NCBI RefSeq assembly: GCF_003143955.1
Contig: NZ_QFVS01000020.1
Coordinates: 1-52,107 of the forward strand
Source of the DNA: Kurthia zopfii
Lineage (GTDB): Bacteria; Bacillota; Bacilli; Bacillales_A; Planococcaceae
Length of the DNA: 52,107 bases
Reading direction: 5' to 3'
The notes under the pieces were generated by a model that worked only from the letters and a program-made list of their open reading frames with translations, was not told where the DNA came from and ran no database searches. Below are positions 1-9,425 of the stretch, piece after piece. Position 1 is the first letter of the stretch, and each line of letters opens with the position of its first letter. Position numbers and translations under genes: made by a program.

Positions 1-2
1 GG

Positions 3-239
3 TCGAGCTTCGTTCAAAAGTTACAATACAAAGCCGATTGGTACGGCAAGACGATTGTACAAATTGATACATGGTTTCCTTCTAGTCAGCTCTGCTCGCA
101 TTGTGGGCAGAATGACGGAAAGAAAGGTCTTTCGATTCGACAATGGTCTTGTACGCATTGTGGTACACAGCATGACCGTGACATCAATGCGAGTATCAAT
201 ATTCTTAATGAAGGATTACGACTTCATACGTTGGGCTAA
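3..239 (+). CDS. tnpB: TnpB (IS200/IS605 OrfB) C-terminal part, 5' truncated by window edge
   Basis: Only the last 78 residues are present, read in the third frame from the window start. TnpB proteins are RNA-guided nucleases encoded by IS200/IS605-type elements. The fragment shows the four-cysteine zinc finger (CSHCG, then CTHCG 19 residues on) followed by HDRDINASINI, which carries the third RuvC-like acidic motif. The protein ends GLRLHTLG. Family members are usually about 370-430 residues, so most of the gene lies upstream of the window. The 67-residue ORF that starts at 55 is an out-of-frame shadow. The structured right end of the element follows directly. Identification is firm; whether the full protein is active cannot be judged here. 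Confidence 0.9.
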   Translation, partial: SSFVQKLQYKADWYGKTIVQIDTWFPSSQLCSHCGQNDGKKGLSIRQWSCTHCGTQHDRDINASINILNEGLRLHTLG

Positions 240-397
240 CAGCCTATATAAACCGTAGGAACTACGGGGTTAGCTCGGTCAAATAAGAGAAACCGCTGCA
301 AGTAAAGAAATACACTTGCAAGTACGCTCTATTCCCAAGAAGCTCCCACTTCAAGCGTGAGGAACCGCAAGGTTTAGCTAAGTGGCGAGTAGTTCAC
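240..397 (+). ncRNA. Right end of IS200/IS605-type element, probable omega-RNA scaffold
   Basis: This non-coding tail follows tnpB and contains a GAA-loop hairpin, CCGTAG/CTACGG (253-258 with 262-267). It also has a longer stem, CTCCCACTT (343-351) with AAGTGGCGAG (380-389, one bulged C). TTAGC (269-273) could pair with GCTAA (377-381) as a pseudoknot. It ends AGTAGTTCAC at about 388-397, a right-end motif I recognise from IS605-family elements. In this family the 3' end of the element is transcribed as the omega-RNA scaffold, and the guide is the flanking host DNA. The structure is seen; the omega-RNA role and exact boundary are inferred. Confidence 0.6.
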
Positions 398-411
398 AAG
401 GAGTGTTATTT

Positions 412-720
412 ATGGAAGATAATAAATGGATCAAAGTAATTTTACACGCAAGTGCTTTTTTCGCACCGTTTTTAGTGCCGATTTTATTCATGTTACTGAT
501 TCAAGATGACCGAGTGAAGTCATTATCAATTCAAGCGCTACTATTCCAAGTGGTGATGTATGTTCTAATGGCAATTTCAGGTGTCCTTTCGTTCATCTTA
601 ATCGGAATACCATTCTTAATCGTTTTTGGTATCATGACAGTTGTTGTACCAATTATCGGAATCGTGAATGCAATTTCGGAAAAAGACTGGCAATACCCAA
701 TCGTTGGTCGCTGGGTATAA
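412..720 (+). CDS. DUF4870 domain-containing small membrane protein
   Basis: A 102-residue protein starting MEDNKWIKVILHASAFF, with three hydrophobic segments at roughly residues 8-28, 36-62 and 63-88. The pattern fits DUF4870 (Tic20-like) proteins, whose function is not established. I chose the ATG at 412 because AAGGAG (398-403) lies 8 bases upstream. A GTG at 382 would start inside the stem of the mobile-element right end. That element ends immediately before the ribosome binding site, so the original promoter has probably been displaced and transcription may come from within the element. A terminator follows at 728-761. The family call is fairly sure; the role is unknown. Confidence 0.8.
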   Translation: MEDNKWIKVILHASAFFAPFLVPILFMLLIQDDRVKSLSIQALLFQVVMYVLMAISGVLSFILIGIPFLIVFGIMTVVVPIIGIVNAISEKDWQYPIVGRWV

Positions 721-727
721 TCTGTTC

Positions 728-761
728 AAAACCACACTTATTACAGAAGTGTGGTTTTTTC
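728..761 (+). terminator. Rho-independent terminator after DUF4870 gene
   Basis: AAACCACACTT (728-738) pairs with AAGTGTGGTTT (747-757), followed by a T run. It separates the small membrane protein gene from the ctsR operon. Confidence 0.85.
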
Positions 762-781
762 TTTGCTTCAAATCCTTTGAG

Positions 782-811
782 TTGCATTCGATTAGTTGGA
801 TTTATTATAAT
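782..811 (+). promoter_or_regulatory. Sigma-A promoter of the ctsR operon
   Basis: TTGCAT (782-787) and TATAAT (806-811) are separated by 18 bases. The transcription start would fall near 818, inside the CtsR operator. Confidence 0.7.
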
Positions 812-813
812 AA

Positions 814-830
814 AGTCAAAGATAGTCAAA
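814..830 (+). promoter_or_regulatory. CtsR operator (heptad direct repeat)
   Basis: Two direct heptads AGTCAAA (814-820 and 824-830) separated by GAT match the CtsR box pattern (A/G)GTCAAA-NAN-(A/G)GTCAAA. The site covers the expected transcription start of ctsR. That implies autorepression of ctsR-mcsA-mcsB-clpC at normal temperature and release on heat or protein stress. Confidence 0.88.
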
Positions 831-861
831 GTCAGTATAGTGAAGGGTGTGAGAATACAAA

Positions 862-1329
862 GTGAAAAATATGTCGAATATTATTGAACAATATTTGAAA
901 GAAATAATTGAAGCAGGCGACAGTAGCCATATTGAGATTAAACGAAGCGAAATTGCAGATCGTTTTCAATGTGTCCCTTCACAAATTAACTATGTAATTA
1001 ACACGCGATTTACAGCTGAAAGAGGTTATATCGTTGAGAGTAAGCGTGGTGGAGGCGGATATATTCGCATTCTCCGAGTACGAGCAAACTCACAAATGGA
1101 ATTGATCGACAATATATTAGATCAAATCGGACGACAAATTTCTCAAACTGCGACGGAGCATATCGTCTATCGACTATTAGACGAGGAAGTGCTGACAAAA
1201 CGCGAAGCCAAAATGATTTTAGCAGCGGTGAATCGAGAGGTCATCGCGATTGAATTACCTTATAGAGATCAATTACGTGCGCGCATTGTAGTATCGATGC
1301 TAACGACGATTAAATACGAAAAAGAATAG
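862..1329 (+). CDS. ctsR: Transcriptional repressor CtsR
   Basis: A 155-residue heat-shock repressor of clp genes, close to the usual 150-155. The N-terminal winged helix contains IADRFQCVPSQINYVINTRF. It is followed by the glycine-rich wing RGGGGYIRI (residues about 61-69), which in B. subtilis CtsR acts as the temperature sensor. The C-terminal half is the dimerisation and McsA/McsB-ClpCP recognition part. GTG at 862 was chosen, with AAGGGTG at 844-850 upstream; an ATG three codons later is possible. The gene lies directly behind a CtsR box, so it should be autoregulated, and it heads an operon with mcsA, mcsB and clpC. Confidence 0.95.
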   Translation: MKNMSNIIEQYLKEIIEAGDSSHIEIKRSEIADRFQCVPSQINYVINTRFTAERGYIVESKRGGGGYIRILRVRANSQMELIDNILDQIGRQISQTATEHIVYRLLDEEVLTKREAKMILAAVNREVIAIELPYRDQLRARIVVSMLTTIKYEKE

Positions 1330-1347
1330 TAAAGAGGGTGTATTCGG

Positions 1348-1896
1348 ATGATTTGTGAGAATTGTAAACAACGACCTGCCACAGTTACAGTAACTGTTAA
1401 CCGTGATGGAGAACAGATTATTAAACATTATTGTGATGTATGCAGTGGGCAAAATGATTTTGTAAATCAAGAAGCAAATCCAACCTCACTTGATCAAGTA
1501 TTTTCAAGTTGGTTCGGTATGCCGGCGTGGTCAACGGATGCACCAAAGAAAAACGAGCAGCAAATGAATCAAGTAAGTTGTAAGCAATGTGGCATGACGT
1601 ATCATCAGTTTTTACGTGATGGGAAGTTCAATTGCCCAAGTTGCTATGACGCTTTTCATGAAGAGTTGCCATCTATTTTCAAAAAAATTCATAATGGCGC
1701 AACCGAGCATACAGGAAAAGTGCCGAGTGGAATTAATCAAGTTTATCAATTGAAAAAGCAAATAGAATCACTTCGTCAAGATATGAAGGCATTAGTCCAA
1801 AATGAACAATTTGAAGAAGCGGCTGTTGTCCGTGACGAAATTCGAGAGTTAGAAAATAGAATTCTTGAAGGTGGTGGTTCAAATGAAGAAGTTTGA
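1348..1896 (+). CDS. mcsA: McsA, zinc-binding activator of McsB arginine kinase
   Basis: A 182-residue protein with two pairs of cysteine motifs: CENC and CDVC near the N-terminus, then CKQC and CPSC around residues 78-98. A C-terminal UVR segment follows (LKKQIESLRQDMKALVQNEQFEEAAVVRDEIRELE in short pieces, residues about 135-170), predicted to form a coiled coil. In B. subtilis McsA binds McsB and stimulates its arginine kinase activity, linking it to ClpC and CtsR. The ribosome binding site is GAGGGTG ahead of the ATG. The 3' end overlaps mcsB by 14 bases, suggesting coupled translation. Confidence 0.93.
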   Translation: MICENCKQRPATVTVTVNRDGEQIIKHYCDVCSGQNDFVNQEANPTSLDQVFSSWFGMPAWSTDAPKKNEQQMNQVSCKQCGMTYHQFLRDGKFNCPSCYDAFHEELPSIFKKIHNGATEHTGKVPSGINQVYQLKKQIESLRQDMKALVQNEQFEEAAVVRDEIRELENRILEGGGSNEEV

Positions 1897-2995
1897 GGAT
1901 TTTCTAAGTGAACATCCTGCACAGTGGATGGTTGGCGACAAGGAGCATGGCGATATTATTATGAGTACACGGGTTCGACTTGCTCGTAATATGGAAGAAA
2001 TGCATTTTCCTAGAGCCGCTTCTGAAGAAGATATTTTATCCGTCGACCGAGATGTAAGTGGTGCGATTTTGGATGATGAAAATCTACCGTATCAATTTTC
2101 ACATTTTGACTTATCGGACAAGACGGTTGTGCAGAAACAAGTACTCGTTGAAAAACATTTAATTAGCCCGCAATTAGCAGGTCAAAATAAACATGGTTCA
2201 GTCTTAATTTCAGAAGATGAATCTATTAGCATTATGATCAATGAAGAAGACCATATTCGCATTCAGTGCATCGAACCAGGGTTAGATTTTAAGGAAGCAT
2301 TACGTCGAGCAAATGAAATTGACGATTGTTTAGAGCGTAATTTGTCCTACGCATTTGATGAACGATTTGGCTACAAAACAACTTGTCCTACGAATGTCGG
2401 GACGGGCTTGAGAGCTTCTGCTATGCTCCATTTACCAGCGTTGACGATGACGAAGCAGATGCGTCAGCTAATTACGATGATGCCGAGGTTAGGACTCGTT
2501 GTAAGAGGGATGTATGGTGAGGGAACGGAAGCTACGGGTAGTTATTATCAGATTTCGAACCAAATTACATTGGGGAAATCAGAAGAAGAAATCGTCCAAG
2601 AGTTAGAATCAATTGTGCTACAAATTATCAATAAAGAAATTGAAGCAAGAGAAGCTATGTTAGAATATGCTTCCATAGCGATTTCGGACAGACTAAATCG
2701 TTCGCTAGGTGTATTACAGTATGCCCGAATTCTCACAAGTGAAGAGGCGGCAAGTTGTTTATCTAACGTCCGTTTGGGTATAGATTTAGGTATCATCCAG
2801 AGTATTCCAAATGAATTATTAAATAAATGCATGCTTATTATGCAACCTGGTTTTTTACAGCAAATTGCTGGTACATCTTTGAAAGCAAATGAGAGAGATG
2901 TATTTCGAGCAGAGTTAATTAGAGACATCTTCCAACAATGTGGAGTCTTGAATAATAATAACGGGGATAAAGGAGAGGACTCATATGATGTTTAA
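1883..2995 (+). CDS. mcsB: Protein-arginine kinase McsB
   Basis: A 370-residue phosphagen-kinase-fold enzyme that phosphorylates arginine residues, marking proteins (and CtsR) for ClpCP. Visible signatures are the N-terminal STRVRLARN (ATP-binding arginines) and [12 protein letters not shown], the segment around the catalytic cysteine of guanidino kinases. The ATG at 1883 was chosen: it has GAAGGTGGTG (1868-1877) upstream and gives [12 protein letters not shown], like relatives. A start at 1865 would precede the ribosome binding site. It overlaps mcsA by 14 bases and clpC by 11, so the three are probably translationally coupled. Confidence 0.94.
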   Translation: MKKFEDFLSEHPAQWMVGDKEHGDIIMSTRVRLARNMEEMHFPRAASEEDILSVDRDVSGAILDDENLPYQFSHFDLSDKTVVQKQVLVEKHLISPQLAGQNKHGSVLISEDESISIMINEEDHIRIQCIEPGLDFKEALRRANEIDDCLERNLSYAFDERFGYKTTCPTNVGTGLRASAMLHLPALTMTKQMRQLITMMPRLGLVVRGMYGEGTEATGSYYQISNQITLGKSEEEIVQELESIVLQIINKEIEAREAMLEYASIAISDRLNRSLGVLQYARILTSEEAASCLSNVRLGIDLGIIQSIPNELLNKCMLIMQPGFLQQIAGTSLKANERDVFRAELIRDIFQQCGVLNNNNGDKGEDSYDV

Positions 2996-5444
2996 TCGAT
3001 TTACACAGAGAGCTCAAAAAGTATTACAACTTGCGCAAGAAGAGGCAATTCGAATGAAGCATGAAGCAATCGGAACGGAGCATATCTTATTAGGTTTAAT
3101 CCGTGAAGGTGGCGGAATCGCTGCGAAAGCGCTTGAAGCAATTGAAGTGAGTCCAGAAATGATCGAAAGTGGTATTGAAGAATTAGTCGGTGTAGGTGCT
3201 AAAAATGTTGGGCCAATCGTCCATTACACACCTCGCGCTAAAAAAGTCATTGAATTATCAGTGGATGAATCACGTAAATTAGGCCATTCATATATTGGAA
3301 CAGAACATATTTTATTAGCATTAATTCGTGAAGGTGAAGGTGTAGCAGCCCGCGTCTTGAATAATGCTGGGGTGAGTTTAAATAAAGCAAGACAACAAGT
3401 TCTTCAATTATTAGGTAGTACAGATGCAGCTCAAAGTGGCGGCGCAGCAGCACCTACAGCTAATACACCAACTTTGGACAGCTTAGCCCGCGATTTAACT
3501 GAAATTGCTCGCGAAGGTAGTTTAGATCCTGTAATCGGCCGTAGCAAGGAAATTACACGTGTGATTGAAGTGCTATCTCGTCGTACGAAGAATAATCCCG
3601 TGTTAATCGGCGAACCAGGTGTTGGTAAAACTGCGATTGCAGAAGGTTTAGCGCAACAAGTAATCAATAATGAAGTACCTGAAAGTCTACGTGACAAACG
3701 TGTTATGACGCTTGATATGGGGACTGTTGTAGCGGGTACGAAATACCGTGGTGAATTCGAAGATCGCTTGAAAAAAGTGATGGACGAAATCCGCCAAGCA
3801 GGCAATGTCATCCTATTTATCGATGAATTACACACGTTAATTGGAGCAGGTGGAGCAGAAGGTGCAATTGATGCATCAAATATTCTAAAACCATCTCTAG
3901 CACGTGGTGAACTGCAATGTATCGGTGCGACAACATTAGATGAGTACCGTAAATATATCGAAAAAGATGCAGCATTAGAGCGTCGTTTCCAACCAATTCA
4001 AGTAGATGAACCTTCAGTAGATGAAGCGATTCAAATTATTGATGGATTACGTGATCGTTATGAAGCGCATCACCGCGTGAAAATTACAGATGATGCTGTA
4101 GAAGCGGCAGTGAAAATGAGTGACCGCTACATCTCAGACAGATTCTTACCGGATAAAGCGATTGATTTAATTGATGAGGCGGGTTCGAAAGTTCGCCTAC
4201 GTTCATATACAACACCGCCAAATCTGAAAGACTTAGAAAATCAATTAGAAGCATTACGTTCAGAAAAAAATGCAGCTGTTCAAAGCCAAGAGTTTGAAAA
4301 GGCAGCTGGTTTCCGAGATTCAGAACAGAAATTAGTAACGGAATTAGAAGAAACGAAGAAACAATGGAAGGAATCTCAAGGTCGTCAAGAGTCAGAAGTG
4401 ACGGTGAATGATATTGCTGAAGTAGTTTCGATGTGGACAGGTATTCCGGTTGCAAAATTAGCAGAAGAAGAATCCGCGAAATTATTAAATCTTGAATCTG
4501 AATTGCACAAACGTGTCGTAGGTCAAAATGAAGCAGTAGAAGCAATCTCTCGTGCGATTCGTCGTGCTAGAGCAGGACTAAAAGATCCAAAACGTCCAAT
4601 CGGTTCATTCATTTTCCTAGGCCCAACAGGTGTTGGTAAAACAGAACTTGCTCGTGCGCTTGCAGAAGTAATGTTCGGTGACGATGATTCAATGATTCGT
4701 GTCGATATGTCAGAGTACATGGAAAAACACTCAACATCTCGTTTAGTAGGTTCACCTCCAGGTTACGTAGGTTTTGAAGAAGGTGGCCAATTAACGGAGA
4801 AAGTGCGCCGTAAACCTTACTCAGTCATCCTTCTAGATGAAATTGAAAAAGCACACCCAGATGTATTCAATATCCTACTGCAAGTACTAGATGACGGTCG
4901 ATTAACAGATTCTAAAGGTCGCGTTGTAGACTTCCGTAATACGGTAGTAATCATGACTTCGAACATCGGTGCAGAAGCATTGAAATTCAAAAAATCACTT
5001 GGATTTGGCGCACAAGAGAAAAAACAATCGCAAGAAAATGCGAAAAGTGTCATGTTAGAAGAATTGAAAAAAGCGTTCCGTCCAGAATTCTTAAACCGTG
5101 TGGATGAAATGATTGTCTTCCATTCACTTGAAAAAGAAGAACTTCGTGAAATCGTTCAAAAAATGGCTGTTCAATTAACAAAACGCCTACACGAACAAAA
5201 AATCGAACTTCAACTGACAGACGCAGCTTTAGAAAAAATTGCGGATGAAGGTTATGACCCAGAGTATGGTGCAAGACCGTTACGCAGAGCAATCCAAAAA
5301 AATGTTGAAGACAGACTTTCAGAGGAAATTTTGAAAGGAACTGTATTAACAGATCAAATCGTAGTGTTCGATGTGAAAGACAATGAATTTACGATTGATG
5401 TAAAACCAGCAGAAGAAGAAATAAAAGAAACTGCGAAAAATTAA
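2985..5444 (+). CDS. clpC: ATP-dependent Clp protease ATP-binding subunit ClpC
   Basis: An 819-residue HSP100 unfoldase that feeds substrates to ClpP, including arginine-phosphorylated proteins. Residues 1-145 hold the two N-domain repeats (each with GTEHILL). The first AAA+ module has Walker A GEPGVGKT at 209-216 and FIDELHTL as Walker B. A UVR-containing middle domain follows (about 415-460). The second AAA+ module has GPTGVGKT near 545 and [12 protein letters not shown]. The C-terminal ARPLRRAIQ sensor-2 region is intact. The start ATG-ATG at 2985 overlaps mcsB and has AAAGGAGAGG upstream. Expression should follow the CtsR box at 814, and a terminator follows at 5465. Confidence 0.97.
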   Translation: MMFNRFTQRAQKVLQLAQEEAIRMKHEAIGTEHILLGLIREGGGIAAKALEAIEVSPEMIESGIEELVGVGAKNVGPIVHYTPRAKKVIELSVDESRKLGHSYIGTEHILLALIREGEGVAARVLNNAGVSLNKARQQVLQLLGSTDAAQSGGAAAPTANTPTLDSLARDLTEIAREGSLDPVIGRSKEITRVIEVLSRRTKNNPVLIGEPGVGKTAIAEGLAQQVINNEVPESLRDKRVMTLDMGTVVAGTKYRGEFEDRLKKVMDEIRQAGNVILFIDELHTLIGAGGAEGAIDASNILKPSLARGELQCIGATTLDEYRKYIEKDAALERRFQPIQVDEPSVDEAIQIIDGLRDRYEAHHRVKITDDAVEAAVKMSDRYISDRFLPDKAIDLIDEAGSKVRLRSYTTPPNLKDLENQLEALRSEKNAAVQSQEFEKAAGFRDSEQKLVTELEETKKQWKESQGRQESEVTVNDIAEVVSMWTGIPVAKLAEEESAKLLNLESELHKRVVGQNEAVEAISRAIRRARAGLKDPKRPIGSFIFLGPTGVGKTELARALAEVMFGDDDSMIRVDMSEYMEKHSTSRLVGSPPGYVGFEEGGQLTEKVRRKPYSVILLDEIEKAHPDVFNILLQVLDDGRLTDSKGRVVDFRNTVVIMTSNIGAEALKFKKSLGFGAQEKKQSQENAKSVMLEELKKAFRPEFLNRVDEMIVFHSLEKEELREIVQKMAVQLTKRLHEQKIELQLTDAALEKIADEGYDPEYGARPLRRAIQKNVEDRLSEEILKGTVLTDQIVVFDVKDNEFTIDVKPAEEEIKETAKN

Positions 5445-5464
5445 AATTCTAACATTTTCATTAA

Positions 5465-5498
5465 AAAACACCTCAAACATACGTGTCTGAGGTGTTTT
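5465..5498 (+). terminator. Rho-independent terminator after clpC
   Basis: AAAACACCTCA (5465-5475) pairs with TGAGGTGTTTT (5488-5498). This closes the ctsR operon. A TATAAT at 5503-5508 just downstream could be the -10 of a radA promoter, but I see no good -35. Confidence 0.85.
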
Positions 5499-5533
5499 GC
5501 TTTATAATAGTTACATAGTGGAGGTGTACGGAT

Positions 5534-6913
5534 ATGGCAAAAAAGAAAACAAAATTCATGTGTAACGGATGTGGATATGAAGCCCCGAAATGGATGGGGA
5601 GATGTCCTGGATGTGGTGAGTGGAACACGATGGTTGAAGATGTAGAAATCGTCCAAAAAGGCCCTCGAGGCGCATTCCAACATTCCGTTAGTAAATCTCA
5701 ACAGAAGGCAGTACCAATCATTTCTGTTGAAACGCAAGATGAACCCCGCATAAAAACGGAACTAAATGAGTTGAATCGCGTCCTAGGAGGAGGAGTAGTT
5801 CCAGGATCGTTGGTATTAATTGGTGGAGATCCGGGTATAGGAAAGTCTACACTTTTATTACAAGTATCTGCATTACTCTCAAACCAAGGTCACCGCGTTC
5901 TCTATATTTCAGGAGAAGAGTCTGTTCGTCAGACAAAATTACGCGCAGAACGACTAGGTGTTAAATCGAATGAGCTTTATATTTATTCAGAAACGAATTT
6001 AGAATTTTTACATGACACAATTGAAGAAGTGCAGCCGAAATTTGTCATTGTCGATTCCATTCAAACTGTCCACCATCCAGAAGTGACGAGCGCTCCTGGT
6101 AGCGTATCGCAAGTTAGGGAATGTACAGCAGAATTAATGCGGATCGCCAAAACGAAAAATATCGCGATTTTCTTAGTCGGTCACGTAACAAAAGAAGGTC
6201 AGATTGCAGGGCCACGTATATTAGAACATATGGTAGATACCGTTCTTTATTTTGAAGGCGAGCGACACCATACGTACAGAATTTTAAGAAGTCAGAAAAA
6301 CCGATTTGGCTCAACGAATGAAATTGCGATTTTTGAAATGTTACAAGGTGGCCTTCAAGAAGTCTTGAATCCATCGGAACTTTTCCTTCAAGAGCGGTCA
6401 CAAGGGGCTCCGGGTTCTACAGTAGTTGCTTCAATGGAAGGTACACGACCGATTCTAGTAGAAATCCAATCGCTTGTTACACCATCAAGTTTCAACTATC
6501 CGAAGCGCATGGCGACAGGGCTTGATCAAAACCGAGTATCGCTATTAATGGCGGTTTTAGAAAAACGAATGGGGCTATTATTACAAGCGCAGGATGCTTA
6601 CATTAAAGTCGCAGGTGGCGTAAAGTTAGATGAACCAGCAATCGATTTAGCGGTTCTTGTTTGCATCGTGTCGAGCTTTAAAGATGTGGCAGCGAATGCG
6701 ACCGATTGTTTTGTTGGTGAAGTGGGATTAACAGGTGAGGTTAGAAGGGTATCTAGAATTGAACAGCGTGTACAAGAAGCTGCGAAGTTAGGATTCCAAA
6801 GAGCAATTATTCCAGCGTCGAATATTTCAGGCTGGGATTTCCCAGAAGGAATTCAAGTAATCGGTGTAGAAACGGTCAACCAAGCATTGAAATTAGCGTT
6901 CAAAGAATTATAG
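5534..6913 (+). CDS. radA: DNA repair protein RadA
   Basis: A 459-residue RecA-related ATPase/helicase acting on recombination intermediates in the cytoplasm. The N-terminal C4 zinc finger is CNGC (C10, C13) and CPGC (C24, C27). Walker [11 protein letters not shown] lies at about 97-106. The RadA-specific KNRFG motif lies at about 255-259. The C-terminal third is the Lon-like domain ([17 protein letters not shown]). Length matches the family (about 455-460). The ribosome binding site GGAGGTG precedes the ATG. In B. subtilis disA follows radA; here only 86 bases separate radA from yacL. Confidence 0.96.
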   Translation: MAKKKTKFMCNGCGYEAPKWMGRCPGCGEWNTMVEDVEIVQKGPRGAFQHSVSKSQQKAVPIISVETQDEPRIKTELNELNRVLGGGVVPGSLVLIGGDPGIGKSTLLLQVSALLSNQGHRVLYISGEESVRQTKLRAERLGVKSNELYIYSETNLEFLHDTIEEVQPKFVIVDSIQTVHHPEVTSAPGSVSQVRECTAELMRIAKTKNIAIFLVGHVTKEGQIAGPRILEHMVDTVLYFEGERHHTYRILRSQKNRFGSTNEIAIFEMLQGGLQEVLNPSELFLQERSQGAPGSTVVASMEGTRPILVEIQSLVTPSSFNYPKRMATGLDQNRVSLLMAVLEKRMGLLLQAQDAYIKVAGGVKLDEPAIDLAVLVCIVSSFKDVAANATDCFVGEVGLTGEVRRVSRIEQRVQEAAKLGFQRAIIPASNISGWDFPEGIQVIGVETVNQALKLAFKEL

Positions 6914-6999
6914 TTTAACGATAAATAACACTACATAGACATGCTTGTATGAGCGTTTACCGGCATTTCTATGTATAATTAAATTGAGGGGGTGAGAAG

Positions 7000-8073
7000 A
7001 TGTTGAAAAAAGTAGTTCAAATCGCATTTTTACTCATTGGAGGTACACTGGGTTTACTATTTTTACCGCCATTATACGAATTAATTCATTTAAGTTCAAA
7101 CCCGTGGGTTAACAATCCGTATGTATCGGTTGCGATCGGTGCAGTACTATTATTTGGTCTTTCATTTGCTTTAGCAGAGCCATTTATACGTCTAATGAAA
7201 TTGTTAGAAGATAGTTTATTAAAAGCACCAGTTGGAGATTTATTATTTGGGACACTTGGTTTAATTGTCGGATTAATCTTGGCATTCTTCATCAGTTTTG
7301 CTTTAGGTGATATTCCATTCATTAAAGATATTGCACCAGTATTATTATCGATTTTATTTGGTTATGTATGTTTCCAAGTTGGTTTTAAAAAGCGCGATGA
7401 GTTATTAAGTGTATTCACTGCTAAGTCTACGAAGAAGAAGGATGGCTTAGATGTTGCGCAAGAATCACAGGATCCAGGCTATAAATTATTAGATACGAGT
7501 GTCATCATCGATGGGCGTATTGCTGATATTTCGAAAACAGGTTTTATTGAAGGGACACTAGTTGTGCCACAATTCGTTTTAACGGAATTACAGCATATTG
7601 CAGATTCATCAGACACTTTGAAGCGTACGAGAGGTCGTCGAGGACTTGATATTTTAAAAGTTCTACAAGATGCACCGACATCCAATGTATTAATTACAGA
7701 AGTGGATTTCGAGGATATTCCAGAAGTGGACTTGAAATTAGTACGATTAGCCAAAAAGATGAACGGTCAGATTTTAACAAATGACTTTAACTTGAATAAA
7801 GTTTGTGATCTGCATAAAGTGCATGTGTTAAATATTAATGATTTAGCAAATGCCGTTAAGCCAGTCGTAATTCCTGGTGAAGATATGAATGTAGTAGTGA
7901 TCAAAGATGGTAAGGAGCATAACCAAGGTGTCGCTTATTTAGACGATGGTACGATGATTGTCGTTGAAGAAGGTAAGTCATATATTGGTCAGGCGATTAC
8001 GGTTGTTGTAACTTCTGTATTACAAACTTCTGCCGGAAGAATGATTTTTGCAAAGCCAAAAAACCATAAATAA
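7000..8073 (+). CDS. yacL: PIN/TRAM domain membrane protein YacL
   Basis: A 357-residue protein. The N-terminal region has about four hydrophobic segments (residues roughly 5-25, 37-57, 75-100, 106-125). A PIN-type nuclease-like domain begins at KLLDTSVIIDGRIADI (about 162) with conserved acidic residues including LTNDFNLNK. A C-terminal TRAM domain (about 290-350) suggests nucleic acid binding. The family is conserved next to radA/disA in Bacillales, but its substrate is not established. The ATG has AATTGAGGGGGTGAGAAG upstream. A TATAAT at 6974-6979 could serve as a -10, though the -35 is poor. It sits directly after radA with no disA in between. Confidence 0.92.
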   Translation: MLKKVVQIAFLLIGGTLGLLFLPPLYELIHLSSNPWVNNPYVSVAIGAVLLFGLSFALAEPFIRLMKLLEDSLLKAPVGDLLFGTLGLIVGLILAFFISFALGDIPFIKDIAPVLLSILFGYVCFQVGFKKRDELLSVFTAKSTKKKDGLDVAQESQDPGYKLLDTSVIIDGRIADISKTGFIEGTLVVPQFVLTELQHIADSSDTLKRTRGRRGLDILKVLQDAPTSNVLITEVDFEDIPEVDLKLVRLAKKMNGQILTNDFNLNKVCDLHKVHVLNINDLANAVKPVVIPGEDMNVVVIKDGKEHNQGVAYLDDGTMIVVEEGKSYIGQAITVVVTSVLQTSAGRMIFAKPKNHK

Positions 8074-8091
8074 TGGTAGTATAAAAGCATA

Positions 8092-8160
8092 GTTTAAGAG
8101 GGGCTGTCCCCAATTGTAGCCGGAAGTTTTCAGGTGAGCATTAAGGACACGCCCCTTTTA
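8092..8160 (+). other. Long imperfect hairpin between yacL and ispD
   Basis: AAGAGGGGC (8096-8104) pairs with GCCCCTTTT (8151-8159), and TGTCC (8105-8109) pairs with GGACA (8145-8149). One C is bulged and the apical region is 35 nt. It is followed by TTTTATTTT and then the ispD ribosome binding site. It could be a weak terminator or attenuator, or a structured leader. The pairing is seen directly; the function is not known. Confidence 0.5.
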
Positions 8161-8179
8161 TTTTGAAGGAGTGGAAATT

Positions 8180-8869
8180 GTGTCATACGATGTTATATTA
8201 CCAGCAGCTGGTAGTGGGAAAAGAATGGGCGCTGGAAAGAATAAGTTGTTTTTAGAATTGAACAACAAGCCGATTCTAATTCATACTTTAGAAGTTTTTG
8301 AAGTAGATCCACAGTGTCGAGCAATCTACTTAGCGGTCAAAGATGAAGAAAGAACATTTATTCGATCACAATTACAACAGTATAAAATTAGCAAGGTCAA
8401 AGCAATGCCGACGGGCGGAGATGAGCGACAACATAGCGTTTATGCTTGTATGAAAGAAGTTGTAGCAGGTGCGATTGTTTTAGTGCATGATGCAGCTAGA
8501 CCATTCATTGAACAAGCAACGATTCATCGCTTAGTGGAAGCAGCAACGGAAAAAGGTGCAGCAATCGCGGGAGTTCGTGCAAAAGACACGATGAAACGCG
8601 TGGAAAACGGTATAATACAAGAGACGATTGATCGTTCAAGTCTTTGGATGATTCAAACACCACAGGCTTTCGATTTTGAATTATTGATGCAAGCACAAGT
8701 AAAAGCGGAGCAAGAAGGCTTTTTAGGCACAGACGAAGGTATGCTTGTGGAGCGATTAGATCAACAGATTCAAATCGTAGAAAGTAATTACGAAAATATA
8801 AAAATTACAACTAAAGAAGATTTAGTTTTTGGAGAAGCGATTTTAAATCGTCGACAAGGAGGAAATTAA
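8180..8869 (+). CDS. ispD: 2-C-methyl-D-erythritol 4-phosphate cytidylyltransferase IspD
   Basis: A 229-residue cytidylyltransferase of the non-mevalonate isoprenoid pathway, turning MEP and CTP into CDP-ME. The N-terminal nucleotide-binding loop [15 protein letters not shown] and the segment [10 protein letters not shown] are diagnostic. The GTG at 8180 was chosen because AAGGAGTGG (8166-8174) lies just upstream and it gives [11 protein letters not shown], as in B. subtilis. A GTG at 8171 lies inside the ribosome binding site. ispF follows after one base, so the two pathway enzymes are surely cotranslated. Confidence 0.95.
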   Translation: MSYDVILPAAGSGKRMGAGKNKLFLELNNKPILIHTLEVFEVDPQCRAIYLAVKDEERTFIRSQLQQYKISKVKAMPTGGDERQHSVYACMKEVVAGAIVLVHDAARPFIEQATIHRLVEAATEKGAAIAGVRAKDTMKRVENGIIQETIDRSSLWMIQTPQAFDFELLMQAQVKAEQEGFLGTDEGMLVERLDQQIQIVESNYENIKITTKEDLVFGEAILNRRQGGN

Positions 8870-8870
8870 T

Positions 8871-9347
8871 ATGTTTCGAGTAGGACAAGGTTTTGATGTA
8901 CATGAGTTTGCGGAAGGTCGCCCATTAATTATTGGCGGTATTACAATTCCACATGAAAAAGGATTAATCGGCCATTCTGATGCAGATGTACTTTTACATA
9001 CTGTAACGGATGCTGCGTTAGGCGCAATTGGTGAAGGGGACATCGGTCGCCACTTCCCAGACACAGACCCAGAATTTAAAGATGCAGATTCAGCTAAATT
9101 ATTGCAGTACATTTGGAAAATCGTTGAAGATAAAGGGTATAAACTTGGAAACGTCGATTGTACAATTATGGCGCAACGTCCAAAAATGGCTCCTCATATT
9201 GAACCAATGAGAAATCGTATTGCAGAATTATTAAATGCACAACCAGATCAAGTAAATGTGAAAGCGACAACGACTGAAAAATTAGGCTTCGTTGGACGTG
9301 AAGAAGGAATCGCAGCGATGGCGACAATTTTATTAATCAAGGGCTGA
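8871..9347 (+). CDS. ispF: 2-C-methyl-D-erythritol 2,4-cyclodiphosphate synthase IspF
   Basis: A 158-residue trimeric metal enzyme converting CDP-ME 2-phosphate to MEcPP. Zinc ligands are visible in GFDVHEF (D8, H10) and [11 protein letters not shown] (second histidine about residue 42). [22 protein letters not shown] and the C-terminal [17 protein letters not shown] match the family. Length is standard. AAGGAGG precedes the ATG within the end of ispD, consistent with coupling to the previous step of the pathway. Confidence 0.96.
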   Translation: MFRVGQGFDVHEFAEGRPLIIGGITIPHEKGLIGHSDADVLLHTVTDAALGAIGEGDIGRHFPDTDPEFKDADSAKLLQYIWKIVEDKGYKLGNVDCTIMAQRPKMAPHIEPMRNRIAELLNAQPDQVNVKATTTEKLGFVGREEGIAAMATILLIKG

Positions 9348-9425
9348 GTTCCTTTAAATTTCCCAACGCGAGTGGTAAAATGAGAAAAGTTGAATTTTTT
9401 CTCGACAAAATAGGAGGATTTTATT

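Noticed and set aside
55-258. 67-residue ORF at the left edge
   Set aside because: It is an out-of-frame shadow of the TnpB C-terminus, whose zinc finger and RuvC motif are in the third frame.
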